A DNA stretch of 64,000 bases. It comes from Prochlorococcus marinus XMU1411 (GTDB lineage: Bacteria; Cyanobacteriota; Cyanobacteriia; PCC-6307; Cyanobiaceae). Of this stretch, positions 54,711 to 63,259 are shown piece after piece. The stretch spans positions 1-64,000 of the forward strand of contig NZ_JAAORI010000004.1 of assembly GCF_017696075.1 (NCBI RefSeq), read 5' to 3'. A program made the position numbers and the translations under genes. Under the pieces are notes generated by a model, which was given only the letters and a program-made list of their open reading frames with translations, was not told the origin of the DNA and ran no database searches. Each line of letters opens with the position of its first letter. Position 1 is the first letter of the stretch.

Positions 54711-56264
54711 TTAAACGTAATTTTCAGCTTTTTCGCCTTCATAAGCATCCGCGAATGATCCTTGAGGTTCCTTTAAAAAGAAATAACAGAAGAATCCAAC
54801 TATTAATCCTGCTATACCTAAGACTTGGAAGAAGGCACTATTTGAAGCAGCAATTATTTCTGGAGAAGGATCTTTACCTCCACCCATCCATAAAGGTAAA
54901 AGGCTATAAATATTTAGATAAGTTACTGCACCAACATTTCCATAAGCCCCAACCAACCCAGCTATTTGTCCTGTTACTCTTTTTTTAACTAAGGGAACTA
55001 AAGCAAAAGTTGAACCTTCTCCTGATTGAACAAAAAATGAACAAAGCATAGTTAAAAATACAGCCATAAGAATTCCTGCTGATCCTGTGAAAGTTCCAGG
55101 TTTTATTAAAGACATCAATAGATATCCAAACCCTAATCCCATAGTTAGGAATCCCATTGTGTTTTTTCTATTGCCTGTTCTGTCAGATATCAATCCTCCG
55201 GCAGGTCTAGCTATTAAATTCACAAATGCATAACATGATGCAAGAATTCCGGCTACAGCTTTAGGTAAATCAAATGTAAATTCAAAGAAACTAGGAAGCA
55301 TTGAAACTACTGCCAATTCTGATCCAAAATTTACAATGTAAGTTAATTCCAAAATAGCTACTTGTTTGAATTCATATCTATCTTCTTTAGGGTAAATTTT
55401 AGTTCCATTTAATAATTCAATATTCGTTCTTATAATTCCCCAAGTTTGGAAAATAAACCACGCTAAAACTGCGATTAAGGCTATTGGATAAGTAGATGAA
55501 GTAAGGAAACCTACTTTTTGAAGTCTCCAACATAGGACTGAAAGAATTGCTGCGAATGGGACATTCATCCCAATTAAACCCCAAAAATCTCTTATACTCG
55601 TTACTTCTAAACCAGCTGTTTTTGCAGGCCTTTGATAAGGTTTTCCTGGAGGTGTATCAGTCACACTAAAGAAATAAATAATTCCATAAACGAAAGAAAT
55701 AATTCCTGTAAGAGCAATAGCTCCCCTCCAATTAAGTACAGCTCCAGTTGGCAACTCAAACCCTCCTGAAAAAGACAAAAATCCAGCTACGGCAACAAGA
55801 GAAAGGGCAGAAAAAGCAGATCCAAAATTTCCCCATCCTCCATATATTCCCTCAGCCAAACCAATTTCTTTGGGAGGGAACCACTCAGATACCATTCTTA
55901 TTCCGATAACAAAACCTGCTCCTACTATTGACAAAAGCAATCTCGCAATAACAAGTTGATTGAAGTCTTGAGCACTAGCAAATAATAAACATGGGACGAC
56001 AGAAAATATCAAGATTGTTGAGTAAGTTTTTCTTGGGCCAAATTTATCCAATAACATTCCAATCAAAACTCTTGCAGGGATAGTCAAAGCAACATTACAT
56101 ATTGCTACCGTTCTAATTTGAGCAACAGATAAACCTAAATCGGCTTTAACAGTAGTTGCAAGAGGTGCGAGGTTAAACCAAACAACAAAAGTAAGGAAAA
56201 AGGCAAACCAGGTGAGGTGAAGAGTTCTATATCTGCCATTTAAAGACCAAACATCACTTAACAT
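54711..56264 (-). CDS. napA: Nitrate/nitrite permease NapA (NrtP), MFS family
   Basis: 517 residues, 12 membrane helices of the nitrate/nitrite porter family: LHLTWFAFFLTFVVWFNLAP, VLIGMLLDKFGPRKTYSTIL, ISDRTGNRKNTMGFLTMGLG and the nitrate signatures GAGFVIGIRMVSEWFPPKEI with GLAEGIYGGWGNFGSAFSAL. Takes up nitrate and nitrite. Typical of marine picocyanobacteria in place of the NrtABCD ABC system. Confidence 0.95.
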   Translation of the reverse strand: MLSDVWSLNGRYRTLHLTWFAFFLTFVVWFNLAPLATTVKADLGLSVAQIRTVAICNVALTIPARVLIGMLLDKFGPRKTYSTILIFSVVPCLLFASAQDFNQLVIARLLLSIVGAGFVIGIRMVSEWFPPKEIGLAEGIYGGWGNFGSAFSALSLVAVAGFLSFSGGFELPTGAVLNWRGAIALTGIISFVYGIIYFFSVTDTPPGKPYQRPAKTAGLEVTSIRDFWGLIGMNVPFAAILSVLCWRLQKVGFLTSSTYPIALIAVLAWFIFQTWGIIRTNIELLNGTKIYPKEDRYEFKQVAILELTYIVNFGSELAVVSMLPSFFEFTFDLPKAVAGILASCYAFVNLIARPAGGLISDRTGNRKNTMGFLTMGLGFGYLLMSLIKPGTFTGSAGILMAVFLTMLCSFFVQSGEGSTFALVPLVKKRVTGQIAGLVGAYGNVGAVTYLNIYSLLPLWMGGGKDPSPEIIAASNSAFFQVLGIAGLIVGFFCYFFLKEPQGSFADAYEGEKAENYV

Positions 56265-56321
56265 AAAATTTTTTCGAGATTAATTTTTAAGCAATTTATA
56301 TTTCGATCAATGCATTGATTT

Positions 56322-56335
56322 GTATTATTTAATAC
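56322..56335 (-). promoter_or_regulatory. NtcA box upstream of napA
   Basis: GTATTATTTAATAC is a perfect GTA-N8-TAC, 58 bases upstream of the napA ATG. On the minus strand a TATAAA box (complement of 56295-56300) lies 21 bases after it, the standard spacing of class II NtcA-activated promoters. Confidence 0.75.
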
Positions 56336-56435
56336 GAAATCTGGTTTTTAAGAAATACAACTTTTTTAAAAGACTAGAATGAATAGTCAGCACTAATAAA
56401 ATCAAAATTGGGAGAAATTAGTAATCTGATTATTG

Positions 56436-56449
56436 GTATTATCCGATAC
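56436..56449 (+). promoter_or_regulatory. NtcA box upstream of mobA-moaA
   Basis: GTATTATCCGATAC is a second perfect GTA-N8-TAC. The ATG of mobA is only 33 bases downstream, so the -10 box would fall at about 56470 and the transcript would be leaderless or nearly so. Confidence 0.65.
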
Positions 56450-56482
56450 ATAAAATACTCGTGGGAAAATATTACCTAAGTT

Positions 56483-57088
56483 ATGGAAATAAAACATAAA
56501 AAATTTAAAGCATTCATTTTGTCTGGTGGCAAGAGTTCAAGGATGGGATCTGATAAAGCACTAATTAAACATCATGAAGGAGGCAATTGGCTGACTCACA
56601 AAATAAAAATATTAAATAACCTGAATTTAGAGACTTTTGTAATATCAAATTATACTTCTCATTCAAAGGAGGTTGATAAAAGGAATAATGTTGAGTTTAT
56701 TTCAGATGCCCAACCCTTTGATGGACCCTTAACTTGTATAGAACAAATTTTTTCATCTTTTAAAAAAACTACTAAAAATATCTTAATTATCCCAGTCGAT
56801 ATGCCTAATTTGAATACAAAATTAATTTATTCACTTTTTAAATCATGGGAAGAAAACCAAAATTTTGCGGTAATATCCCATGATGGAATTCTTGCACAAC
56901 CATTATTCGGAATTTATCCCATCAATGAAGAAAATCATTTTAAATTAAAAAAAAAGTTATCCTCTGGGAAGAAAAATTTTCTCGGATGGGTTGATCAAAT
57001 TCCCCATAAATATTTCTATGCAAACAATGGAGATTTGATTAATATAAATTCCAAGAGAGAATTCTTAAATATGAATAATGGGATTTAA
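56483..57088 (+). CDS. mobA: Molybdenum cofactor guanylyltransferase MobA
   Basis: 201 residues: KAFILSGGKSSRMGSDKALI (nucleotide-binding LxGGxSxRMGxDK), FISDAQPFDGPLTCIEQIFS, NILIIPVDMPNLNTKLIYSL. Attaches GMP to molybdopterin to make the bis-MGD cofactor used by NarB. Overlaps moaA by 11 bases. Confidence 0.92.
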   Translation: MEIKHKKFKAFILSGGKSSRMGSDKALIKHHEGGNWLTHKIKILNNLNLETFVISNYTSHSKEVDKRNNVEFISDAQPFDGPLTCIEQIFSSFKKTTKNILIIPVDMPNLNTKLIYSLFKSWEENQNFAVISHDGILAQPLFGIYPINEENHFKLKKKLSSGKKNFLGWVDQIPHKYFYANNGDLININSKREFLNMNNGI

Positions 57089-58139
57089 GCAATTGGAGGA
57101 TAATAGAAAAAGAAAGTTAAAAGTTTTAAGGTTATCTCTTAAACAAAATTGCAATTTTTCGTGTATCTACTGTAAGCCTGAGAACTATAGTTTGGATGTT
57201 TTAAATATTGAACAATTTAAAAAGTTAATTTTAGTCAGTTGTCGATTAGGGGTAAATTCTTTAAGAATCACTGGAGGAGAACCTTTATTGAGTCCTCAAT
57301 TAGATGAACTTCTTTATGAAATTAAATCGCAAAGATTAGAAGAATCAAATCCAGTAGCTAATTTACAGGATATTTCTCTAACCACAAATGGATATTTGCT
57401 CTCTAAGAAAAAAGCTAATGAGCTTTTTAAAAATGGTTTAGACCGCATAACAGTCAGTTTAGATGCGATTGATCCTGATATTTTTTCAAACATGATTGGA
57501 GAGGAAAATAAAATTATTGGCAAAGAAAAATTATTTACTGTCCTTGAAGGAATAGATCATGCAATTAATGCTGGATTTAATCCAAAGGCGGGAAAATTAA
57601 AAATAAATGCAGTTATAAAAAAAGAGATTAATGATAATCAAATTTTTGAATTAGTTGATTTTGCAAAAAAAAGGTCTATAGAAATTCGTTTCATTGAATA
57701 TATGGACGTAGGGATATCTAATAATTGGCAACCGTCAGATGTTTTTTTCTCCGAAAGAATTATTAGGCTATTAAAGAAGAAACATCGATTAAAAGAATAC
57801 GGAAGAAAGGAGGGTCAAACTGCTAATAGATGGTACATGAGTGATTCAAATAGTTTTGTAAGTACAATCTCTTCAATAAGTAATCCTTTTTGTTCAGATT
57901 GTAATAGATTGAGGATAACTAGCGATGGTTATGCTTATACATGTCTTTTTTCTAATGAAGGTATAAATCTAAACCCATGGTTGTCTCTACCAATTAATCT
58001 CCATGAATTGGAAAATAAAATCAAGAGCATTTGGGAAGCTAGAGAAGATAATTATAGTGAAGATCGATTTAAAGTATTAGAGAAAATAACTGACAAAAAT
58101 CAAAAAATTCATCCATCAATGTCATATCTTGGGGGATAA
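57078..58139 (+). CDS. moaA: GTP 3',8-cyclase MoaA
   Basis: 353 residues. Radical-SAM cluster C25-x3-C29-x2-C32 in QNCNFSCIYCKPEN, SLRITGGEPLLSPQLDELLY, SLTTNGYLL, DRITVSLDAIDPDIFSNMI, and the second [4Fe-4S] site in NPFCSDCNRLRITSDGYAYT-CLF. The C-terminal Gly-Gly needed for activity is present (SYLGG). With MoaC it makes cPMP from GTP. Last gene of the nitrate/molybdopterin cluster. Confidence 0.95.
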   Translation: MGFKQLEDNRKRKLKVLRLSLKQNCNFSCIYCKPENYSLDVLNIEQFKKLILVSCRLGVNSLRITGGEPLLSPQLDELLYEIKSQRLEESNPVANLQDISLTTNGYLLSKKKANELFKNGLDRITVSLDAIDPDIFSNMIGEENKIIGKEKLFTVLEGIDHAINAGFNPKAGKLKINAVIKKEINDNQIFELVDFAKKRSIEIRFIEYMDVGISNNWQPSDVFFSERIIRLLKKKHRLKEYGRKEGQTANRWYMSDSNSFVSTISSISNPFCSDCNRLRITSDGYAYTCLFSNEGINLNPWLSLPINLHELENKIKSIWEAREDNYSEDRFKVLEKITDKNQKIHPSMSYLGG

Positions 58140-58214
58140 AAAATTATTTAGTATAAATAACAACATCATATATTCTTAATTCGAGGGAAATTAATTTCAA
58201 ATTTATATACTTGG

Positions 58215-58355
58215 ATGCGTTTAGCGATCTTACTTGGTTTTATTTTTGGGGTAACTCACGGAACTGTTGTTTCCGAAAGTTATTCTGCAAACAATTATCA
58301 AAATAATCAATTATTTTTTACTCAAAAAAATTCAAATATATTTTCTTCACTTTAA
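58215..58355 (+). CDS. Small exported protein, 46 aa
   Basis: MRLAILLGFIFGVTHGTVVS then ESYSANNYQNNQLFFTQKNS. Short signal-peptide-like N-terminus and an Asn/Gln-rich tail. Confidence 0.45.
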   Translation: MRLAILLGFIFGVTHGTVVSESYSANNYQNNQLFFTQKNSNIFSSL

Positions 58356-58516
58356 AATTTAATTTCTTATTTTTTAATAAGTTTTTGTATTGCCATTAAC
58401 ATCTTGTAAATTAAATTGTACTTATAGTTAAAATGTAGCGTAGACTACATAAACGTTCATCTCGTTTTACGAGCCGCATTAAGATTGAAGCCAAGGAACG
58501 GGGACTTCAGTCAAAA

Positions 58517-58846
58517 ATGAAATTTAGTCACATAACTATTATGTCTAATAACGTATCTACCTCAGTAAGTAGTAACAATATTACTGCTGTATTTGCAGGC
58601 TTTCTTGGAGCATTTATTGTTGGTTCTCTTGGAGTCCAACTTGTAAGAACCCAAAAGCCCTCTTTTCAATCTCAACCATTAAAAGTTCAACCAGTTATCG
58701 CTCATCAATCAACTTTATGGGCAGCTTTAGGAGAACAAGATACTCCTATTGTTAAAAATAAAGTTTCTAATTCAAAAACTACAGGGATTGTCCCTGTTAT
58801 AGGTTCTGAAGCAACTCTTTGGGCTCCTCTAGGTTTAGGTAATTAG
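58517..58846 (+). CDS. Membrane-anchored protein with duplicated TLWAxLG motif, about 101-109 aa
   Basis: One membrane helix (VFAGFLGAFIVGSLGVQLV) then PVIAHQSTLWAALGEQD and, after a linker, PVIGSEATLWAPLGLGN: a duplicated PVI-x4-TLWAxLG motif. The start is uncertain: ATG at 58517 or 58541. The frame stays open upstream (RRLHKRSSRFTSRIKIEAKE) to a TAG at 58436, without an ATG. A strong terminator follows at 58873. Confidence 0.62.
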   Translation: MKFSHITIMSNNVSTSVSSNNITAVFAGFLGAFIVGSLGVQLVRTQKPSFQSQPLKVQPVIAHQSTLWAALGEQDTPIVKNKVSNSKTTGIVPVIGSEATLWAPLGLGN

Positions 58847-58872
58847 TAAATTAGGTCTTTTAATAAACCGAA

Positions 58873-58897
58873 GGGGGGTTTAACCCCCTTTTTTTTA
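58873..58897 (+). terminator. Rho-independent terminator
   Basis: GGGGGGTTTAACCCCC followed by eight or more T. Confidence 0.88.
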
Positions 58898-59146
58898 TTA
58901 ATTGCATTAAAAAGAAAATTGAAATTTTTAATCCAATTTATGGATAACTATAAATTAAATCAGGGTTTGAAAACAATGTAATCGTAGATACAAACAGCTT
59001 TTTTATTAATTGATTATAAATTAAAAATACGAGTTAACCCGTTCCAATTTGTTGACTCTGAGGTTTTAACCGTTGATTCCTTATCTACTTCTAGTTGTTA
59101 CTCGCTAGTTGAAAGATTCAAAAACGGTACTTAAATACTTTAAATC

Positions 59147-59284
59147 ATGGAAAAAAAAATCGCAAAGAAATACGCTGATCTTATAGTCCAGGCTAATAAT
59201 TCAACTGGCAGAAAAGAATCTTTGTCATTAATTAAACAAGCAACAAAATTAAAAACCAAACTTGATCAATACGAAATGATGTAG
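59147..59284 (+). CDS. GRKE-family small protein, 45 aa
   Basis: MEKKIAKKYADLIVQANNST then GRKESLSLIKQATKLKTKLD and QYEMM. Related to 37907-38041. Followed by a hairpin ending GCTCCTTTTTTTT (about 59300-59340), a probable terminator. Confidence 0.58.
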   Translation: MEKKIAKKYADLIVQANNSTGRKESLSLIKQATKLKTKLDQYEMM

Positions 59285-59299
59285 TTTCTTAATTATCGA

Positions 59300-59340
59300 T
59301 AGGAGTTTCAAAATGAGGTAGAAACTAGCTCCTTTTTTTT
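59300..59340 (+). terminator. Probable terminator
   Basis: AGGAGTTTC pairs imperfectly with GAAACTAGCTCCT and is followed by eight T. Confidence 0.6.
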
Positions 59341-59397
59341 TATCTTGCTATACAAATACTAAGAGATGATTTAACTTCTCTGCTTCAATAAAATATC

Positions 59398-59688
59398 GTG
59401 GAATTAACTGAGCTAATTAAGGATTACGTCGCTACAGAATTATTATCAAGTATTGAAATTGACTTTCTAGAAGGAGAATTATGGGAAACTACTCAACATA
59501 TTGCAGAAATAAATACAGTTATCAAAGCTCCAAAAAATATATGTAAGAAATTAGGACTAGATGAAAATTCTTGTTGGCAATTATGTTGTGCAGCCGTTCT
59601 TGACTCCTCAAGACCATTAAAGAATGGACAAAATAGAGTAGATGATTTTAAAAGATTAATTAATCGATATGAAATTAACTACATATAA
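59398..59688 (+). CDS. Hypothetical protein, 96 aa (paralogue of 41276)
   Basis: GTG start: MELTELIKDYVATELLSSIE, VIKAPKNICKKLGLDENSCW, QLCCAAVLDSSRPLKNGQNR, VDDFKRLINRY. Shares the APxxxCxxLxLxxxxxWxxCxAxxLDxxxP layout with 41276-41575. Cys-rich, cytoplasmic, function unknown. Confidence 0.62.
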   Translation: MELTELIKDYVATELLSSIEIDFLEGELWETTQHIAEINTVIKAPKNICKKLGLDENSCWQLCCAAVLDSSRPLKNGQNRVDDFKRLINRYEINYI

Positions 59689-59701
59689 ACCAAAAGACTC
59701 A

Positions 59702-59998
59702 ATGATACGTTTACTTATTGCATCAATTCTTTTTTTTATTCCACTAGGAGGTTTTGCTGATGAAAAGCAAAGAGAAATTGAGAATGAAGCTTTAAATCTT
59801 GTTATTAAAAAATATGGAAAAGGCTTAGAAAATAGTTTAAAAGGAACGGGAGTAACTCCCAGTTATCGAAGTTGGTATGAAAATGATTGTTTTGTAAGTA
59901 TTGCAGCAGGTACTTACCAAGAAGATACTTGGTCGGCAATGAAGTGGTTTAGTGTTAATGTCTGTTCTGAATCAGCTGAAATAATGGAAAGTGAATGA
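59702..59998 (+). CDS. Secreted protein, 98 aa
   Basis: ATG at 59702 gives the signal peptide MIRLLIASILFFIPLGGFAD; an upstream in-frame ATG lies inside the previous gene. Mature part: EIENEALNLVIKKYGKGLEN, TPSYRSWYENDCFVSIAAGT, WFSVNVCSESAEIMES. Two Cys. Overlaps the next gene by 4 bases. Confidence 0.58.
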   Translation: MIRLLIASILFFIPLGGFADEKQREIENEALNLVIKKYGKGLENSLKGTGVTPSYRSWYENDCFVSIAAGTYQEDTWSAMKWFSVNVCSESAEIMESE

Positions 59999-60777
59999 AG
60001 GCAATAAGACGCCTATTAGTTTTGCAGCATTTAGAAATAGAGGGGCCAGGTCTTTTTGAACAATTTGCTAAAGAAAGAAATTTAAAAATCGAAATTATTC
60101 GTTTAGATAATAAAAATGCTCTGCCGCAAACAAAAAAAGGTGACTTGATTTTAATTATGGGTGGACCAATGGGAGTTAAAGATATTGGTAGCGAAAGATA
60201 TCCCTGGCTCAAGTTAGAAAGAGATTTTATAAAAAAAGAATTAGAAAATGAAAGACCTATAATCGGTATTTGCTTAGGGGCTCAGTTGCTTGCGAGTGCT
60301 GCTGGAGGAGATGTAGAAATTCTTAAATATGGATCACCTCCAAAAGCATTGCCAGAAATTGGATGGTCTCAGATTTTTATAGACAAATCGAATAAAGACT
60401 TTAAAGCACTGTTTGAAGAACCTTTTCATGTACTGCATTGGCATGGAGATAGGATTTTATTACCTAATAAAGCAGTACTCATTGCTAGTAGTGCACGCTG
60501 TAAGGAACAGTTTTTTAGGATTGGTAATTTTGCTTACGGATTACAATTCCATATAGAGACAACGGGAGGAATGATAAATAAGTGGATTAAAGAAGATAAA
60601 GAATTTGTCTTTAAAGGATTGGGCTCAAATGGTCAGGAAATTTTAAAAGAAGAGAATAAAAAATATATTGATAAAACTTTTTTCAAAAGAAAGCTTTTAA
60701 TAAATAAATTATTTGAATTATTAGATAATCAAAAAGGGAATAATAATCCAGCAAAAAAGGGCTTGATAAAGCCCTGA
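59995..60777 (+). CDS. Class I glutamine amidotransferase-like protein
   Basis: 260 residues. LILIMGGPMGVKDIGSERYP, PIIGICLGAQLLASAAGGDV with the nucleophile Cys in GICLGAQ, GWSQI, HVLHWHGDRILLPNKAVLIA, and FAYGLQFHIETTGGMI with the catalytic His. A stand-alone GMP-synthase-like amidotransferase domain; the usual final Glu of the triad is represented by HIE. Substrate unknown. Translationally coupled to the secreted protein before it. Confidence 0.85.
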   Translation: MKAIRRLLVLQHLEIEGPGLFEQFAKERNLKIEIIRLDNKNALPQTKKGDLILIMGGPMGVKDIGSERYPWLKLERDFIKKELENERPIIGICLGAQLLASAAGGDVEILKYGSPPKALPEIGWSQIFIDKSNKDFKALFEEPFHVLHWHGDRILLPNKAVLIASSARCKEQFFRIGNFAYGLQFHIETTGGMINKWIKEDKEFVFKGLGSNGQEILKEENKKYIDKTFFKRKLLINKLFELLDNQKGNNNPAKKGLIKP

Positions 60778-60799
60778 AAAGATTTAAAAAGGATTTTTA

Positions 60800-60928
60800 C
60801 TAGAAAATACCTGGAAGAATTTGACCAGTAAAATAATAAGCTCCCACAAGAGCAAACATTCCAAGCATCGCTGCTTTACCATTAAGCTTTTCAGCTTTTT
60901 CGGTCATGATTTTTTTTGCGAATTCCAT
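60800..60928 (-). CDS. hli: High-light-inducible protein (Hli), 42 aa
   Basis: MEFAKKIMTEKAEKLNGKAA, MLGMFALVGAYYFTGQILPG, IF. The Hli helix has EKLNGKAAMLG (usual ExxNGRxAMxG with K for R) and the GQILPGIF end. Thylakoid photoprotection by family. Confidence 0.85.
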   Translation of the reverse strand: MEFAKKIMTEKAEKLNGKAAMLGMFALVGAYYFTGQILPGIF

Positions 60929-61182
60929 AATAAAGTGAAATAAATTATATCTAAAAACTAATTATTCAAATTTCACAATGATGTAGTATTATCTACCAAA
61001 TTGATATCTTTCTAAAGATTTAAAAGTAAATACTTAAACAACCAATTTAACTCTTAATATTTTTCGAGCCAATCTGTTAATCATAGAAAGCTTAAAAAAA
61101 TAACTATTTAAATATGCATTTCACGAATATGTTACATTTATGTAGCAAATATCTTGAAAATAACTTAATTTCTGCTTATTAC

Positions 61183-61222
61183 TTTACATTTGTTAATAGT
61201 AATGTTACATTATTTAACAATT
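61183..61222 (+). promoter_or_regulatory. Conserved hli upstream region, second copy
   Basis: TTTACATTTGTTAATA, AATGTTAC, TTAACAATTA; aligns with 9761-9801. Confidence 0.5.
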
Positions 61223-61233
61223 ACATAACTTCA

Positions 61234-61440
61234 ATGGCTAATTCAAACGTTACTACTGAATCAGGCGGCAGACAGAATATGTTTCCTACTGAGACACGTC
61301 CTTACATAGATGAGTCTGTTTCTTACGACAGCTACCCACAAAATGCGGAAAAAGTTAATGGTCGTTGGGCAATGATCGGCCTTGTTGCGTTAGTAGGTGC
61401 TTACGTTTCAACCGGACAAATTATTCCAGGCATTTTTTAA
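61234..61440 (+). CDS. hli: High-light-inducible protein (Hli), 68 aa
   Basis: ATG at 61234 (MANSNVTTESGGRQNMFPTE) matches the start of the island paralogue at 9815; a frame extension to 61114 would run through the conserved promoter. Hli helix: AEKVNGRWAMIGLVALVGAY, ending GQIIPGIF. Overlaps the next gene by one base. Confidence 0.92.
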   Translation: MANSNVTTESGGRQNMFPTETRPYIDESVSYDSYPQNAEKVNGRWAMIGLVALVGAYVSTGQIIPGIF

Positions 61441-61700
61441 TGAGTCCACTTTCAGGTTTCTTAGCCGTAATTGTATTCTTTACAGCCATCCTCGTTGCTT
61501 ATCTAACCAAGCAATTTCAAAAAGAAAATTTAAACTATTCATCTTTTAATCAAATGAAAAACACAAACACAAAAGTCAAGACAATCGAAAAAGAAAAAGT
61601 TGTTGCTGAAACTCTTAACGGCAGATTCGCAATGCTTGGACTAATTGCTGCTGTTGGAGCATATCTAACAACAGGTCAAATAATTCCTGGTTTCGTTTAA
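61440..61700 (+). CDS. hli: High-light-inducible protein with extra N-terminal helix, 86 aa
   Basis: MSPLSGFLAVIVFFTAILVA, linker, AETLNGRFAMLGLIAAVGAY, GQIIPGFV. Nearly identical to 10024-10284. Second gene of a four-gene run (hli, hli, hli, 59-aa protein). Confidence 0.9.
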   Translation: MSPLSGFLAVIVFFTAILVAYLTKQFQKENLNYSSFNQMKNTNTKVKTIEKEKVVAETLNGRFAMLGLIAAVGAYLTTGQIIPGFV

Positions 61701-61735
61701 AACTAACTATTTTATAAACCTACAACTCAGTAAAA

Positions 61736-61864
61736 ATGGAAAATTCAAAATCAACTTATTGGCAAAACGCCGAGAGAACTAATGGAAGAATGGCAATGAT
61801 GGGCTTATTTGCATTAGTTGTAAATTATGGCTTATTCGGATGGATAATACCAGGAATTTTTTAA
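61736..61864 (+). CDS. hli: High-light-inducible protein (Hli), 42 aa
   Basis: MENSKSTYWQNAERTNGRMA, MMGLFALVVNYGLFGWIIPG, IF. Compact single-helix Hli with ERTNGRMAMMG. Closest relative here is 26616-26870. Confidence 0.9.
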   Translation: MENSKSTYWQNAERTNGRMAMMGLFALVVNYGLFGWIIPGIF

Positions 61865-61865
61865 A

Positions 61866-62045
61866 ATGAATTTAGGATTACTTTTTCTTAAAGTAAATAC
61901 TTTGGGAGTTATAACTCTTTCTGAACTTGATTGGATAACAAACCATCAATCTGAATTTTCAAGATTAGATATGGCTTTAGTTATTAAAATCGGCCGTCTT
62001 ATGGATTCTGGAGTAGTGGAAATCGATAATAGATTACCTGTCTAA
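61866..62045 (+). CDS. Conserved hypothetical protein, 59 aa
   Basis: MNLGLLFLKVNTLGVITLSE, LDWITNHQSEFSRLDMALVI, KIGRLMDSGVVEIDNRLPV. One base after the hli stop, soluble, helical. Likely a member of the hli operon; function unknown. A terminator follows. Confidence 0.62.
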   Translation: MNLGLLFLKVNTLGVITLSELDWITNHQSEFSRLDMALVIKIGRLMDSGVVEIDNRLPV

Positions 62046-62064
62046 TTTTAAAAATTGATCGTCA

Positions 62065-62103
62065 TGAGTGTTTGTCAATAGGGATACTGACAGGCACTTT
62101 TTT
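62065..62103 (+). terminator. Terminator of the hli operon
   Basis: GTGTTTGTCA pairs with TGACAGGCAC, followed by seven T. Confidence 0.78.
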
Positions 62104-62250
62104 TATGAGAAAAAATATAAAAAAAAAGAGATTGTTTCTTAGCTAAAAACAATCTCTCAATTACCTAATTCTTACATGAAAATTTCAAGTAAGCTCACAG
62201 ATTTTAACTGATTTTTTTTTATAGTAAATACGCAAAAATACTTTTGTTAT

Positions 62251-62466
62251 TTATCTTTTTAAACCACCTCTTTTTATCCATAGGAACCATGTAACCCAGA
62301 TAGGAGGAAGGAATCTGATTAAAAAAGAAATTTTATATATATAAAATGGGGCATTTTCACTTTGAAAAAAATTCATCAAAAAGGAAGATATAGTTACCCA
62401 AAGTAAAATTATTAATATATTTGCTCCCAACAAAGCGAACTTATTTTGTTTGAATATTTTTGGCAT
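62251..62466 (-). CDS. Small two-helix membrane protein, 71 aa
   Basis: MPKIFKQNKFALLGANILII, LLWVTISSFLMNFFQSENAP, then FLIRFLPPIWVTWFLWIKRG. Basic ends, two helices. No family. Confidence 0.55.
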   Translation of the reverse strand: MPKIFKQNKFALLGANILIILLWVTISSFLMNFFQSENAPFYIYKISFLIRFLPPIWVTWFLWIKRGGLKR

Positions 62467-62525
62467 AAGGTAGATTTATTCGTATTCTTAATTTTAAATA
62501 ATCTCCGTCTATAAATTAATAATCT

Positions 62526-62777
62526 TCAAAAAAACTTTAAATTTAAAATCCATATCCAAATAAAAAAAGTACTAAATTTTAATCCCTCTCCAAATAACAA
62601 TCCAAAAGCGATAGGAGGAGAAAGTATTAAAAAAAGAATAGAGAATAAACTAAATAACGCAAATGAGCCTCTTAGAAAAAAATTCTTTCTTTTTGTTCTT
62701 CTTAGATTTTTTAAAGTATTCCACTCCCATTTGATAAACCTATAGAACTTTTCTGATAATAAAAATAAATACTTCAT
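62526..62777 (-). CDS. Small membrane protein, 83 aa
   Basis: MKYLFLLSEKFYRFIKWEWN, basic middle (LRRTKRKNFFLRG) and a hydrophobic helix pair toward the C-terminus. No family. Confidence 0.52.
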   Translation of the reverse strand: MKYLFLLSEKFYRFIKWEWNTLKNLRRTKRKNFFLRGSFALFSLFSILFLILSPPIAFGLLFGEGLKFSTFFIWIWILNLKFF

Positions 62778-62830
62778 TAATATTATTAATTTCTATCGAC
62801 TTTTCTTATTTATAAAATTAATTTCACCAG

Positions 62831-63115
62831 TTAGCAATAAACCTTATCCCCTTCTTCCGAAATATAGTAAATTTTATTTTCTGAACTTACGAAGAAAGTT
62901 AATCCCTTATATTGTGATCTTTTAAATTTATCTAATCTAAGTTTGTGTAAATCCCAATTCTCAGTACTTATGTCAGGATTAAATTCTTGTTCTTTTAAGA
63001 AAGGAATATAAGTTGGACTAGATTTTGTCTTTTTGGATAGCCTTTTAATTCGTTTTGAATAAAAAAATAATAAAAATAAAAGTACAAAAAAAAGAATTAA
63101 TAATATATTTTTCAT
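62831..63115 (-). CDS. Membrane-anchored protein, 94 aa
   Basis: ATG at 63115 (MKNILLILFFVLLFLLFFYS) is preferred to a TTG two codons earlier. One anchor helix, then a basic segment (KRIKRLSKKTKSS) and a polar domain ending FVSSENKIYYISEEGDKVYC. No family. Confidence 0.58.
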   Translation of the reverse strand: MKNILLILFFVLLFLLFFYSKRIKRLSKKTKSSPTYIPFLKEQEFNPDISTENWDLHKLRLDKFKRSQYKGLTFFVSSENKIYYISEEGDKVYC

Positions 63116-63259
63116 TGTCAATTTTTCTAATTTGAAAAAACTTTATTTTGGAGAATCAAGAACTTTTTACAATAAATTTCTTAGTAAGTAAAAAATCCTA
63201 TTTTTATATTCTTGTATTTTTGAATACTTATCAAGGGTTTACCTAAATCAGATTATAAA

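Noticed and set aside
46738-58139. Nitrate cluster as another tRNA-integrated module
   Set aside because: No tRNA fragment or paired heptamer was found at its edges.
61114-61233. N-terminal extension of the hli protein
   Set aside because: Runs through the conserved promoter block; the paralogue at 9815 starts at the same internal Met.
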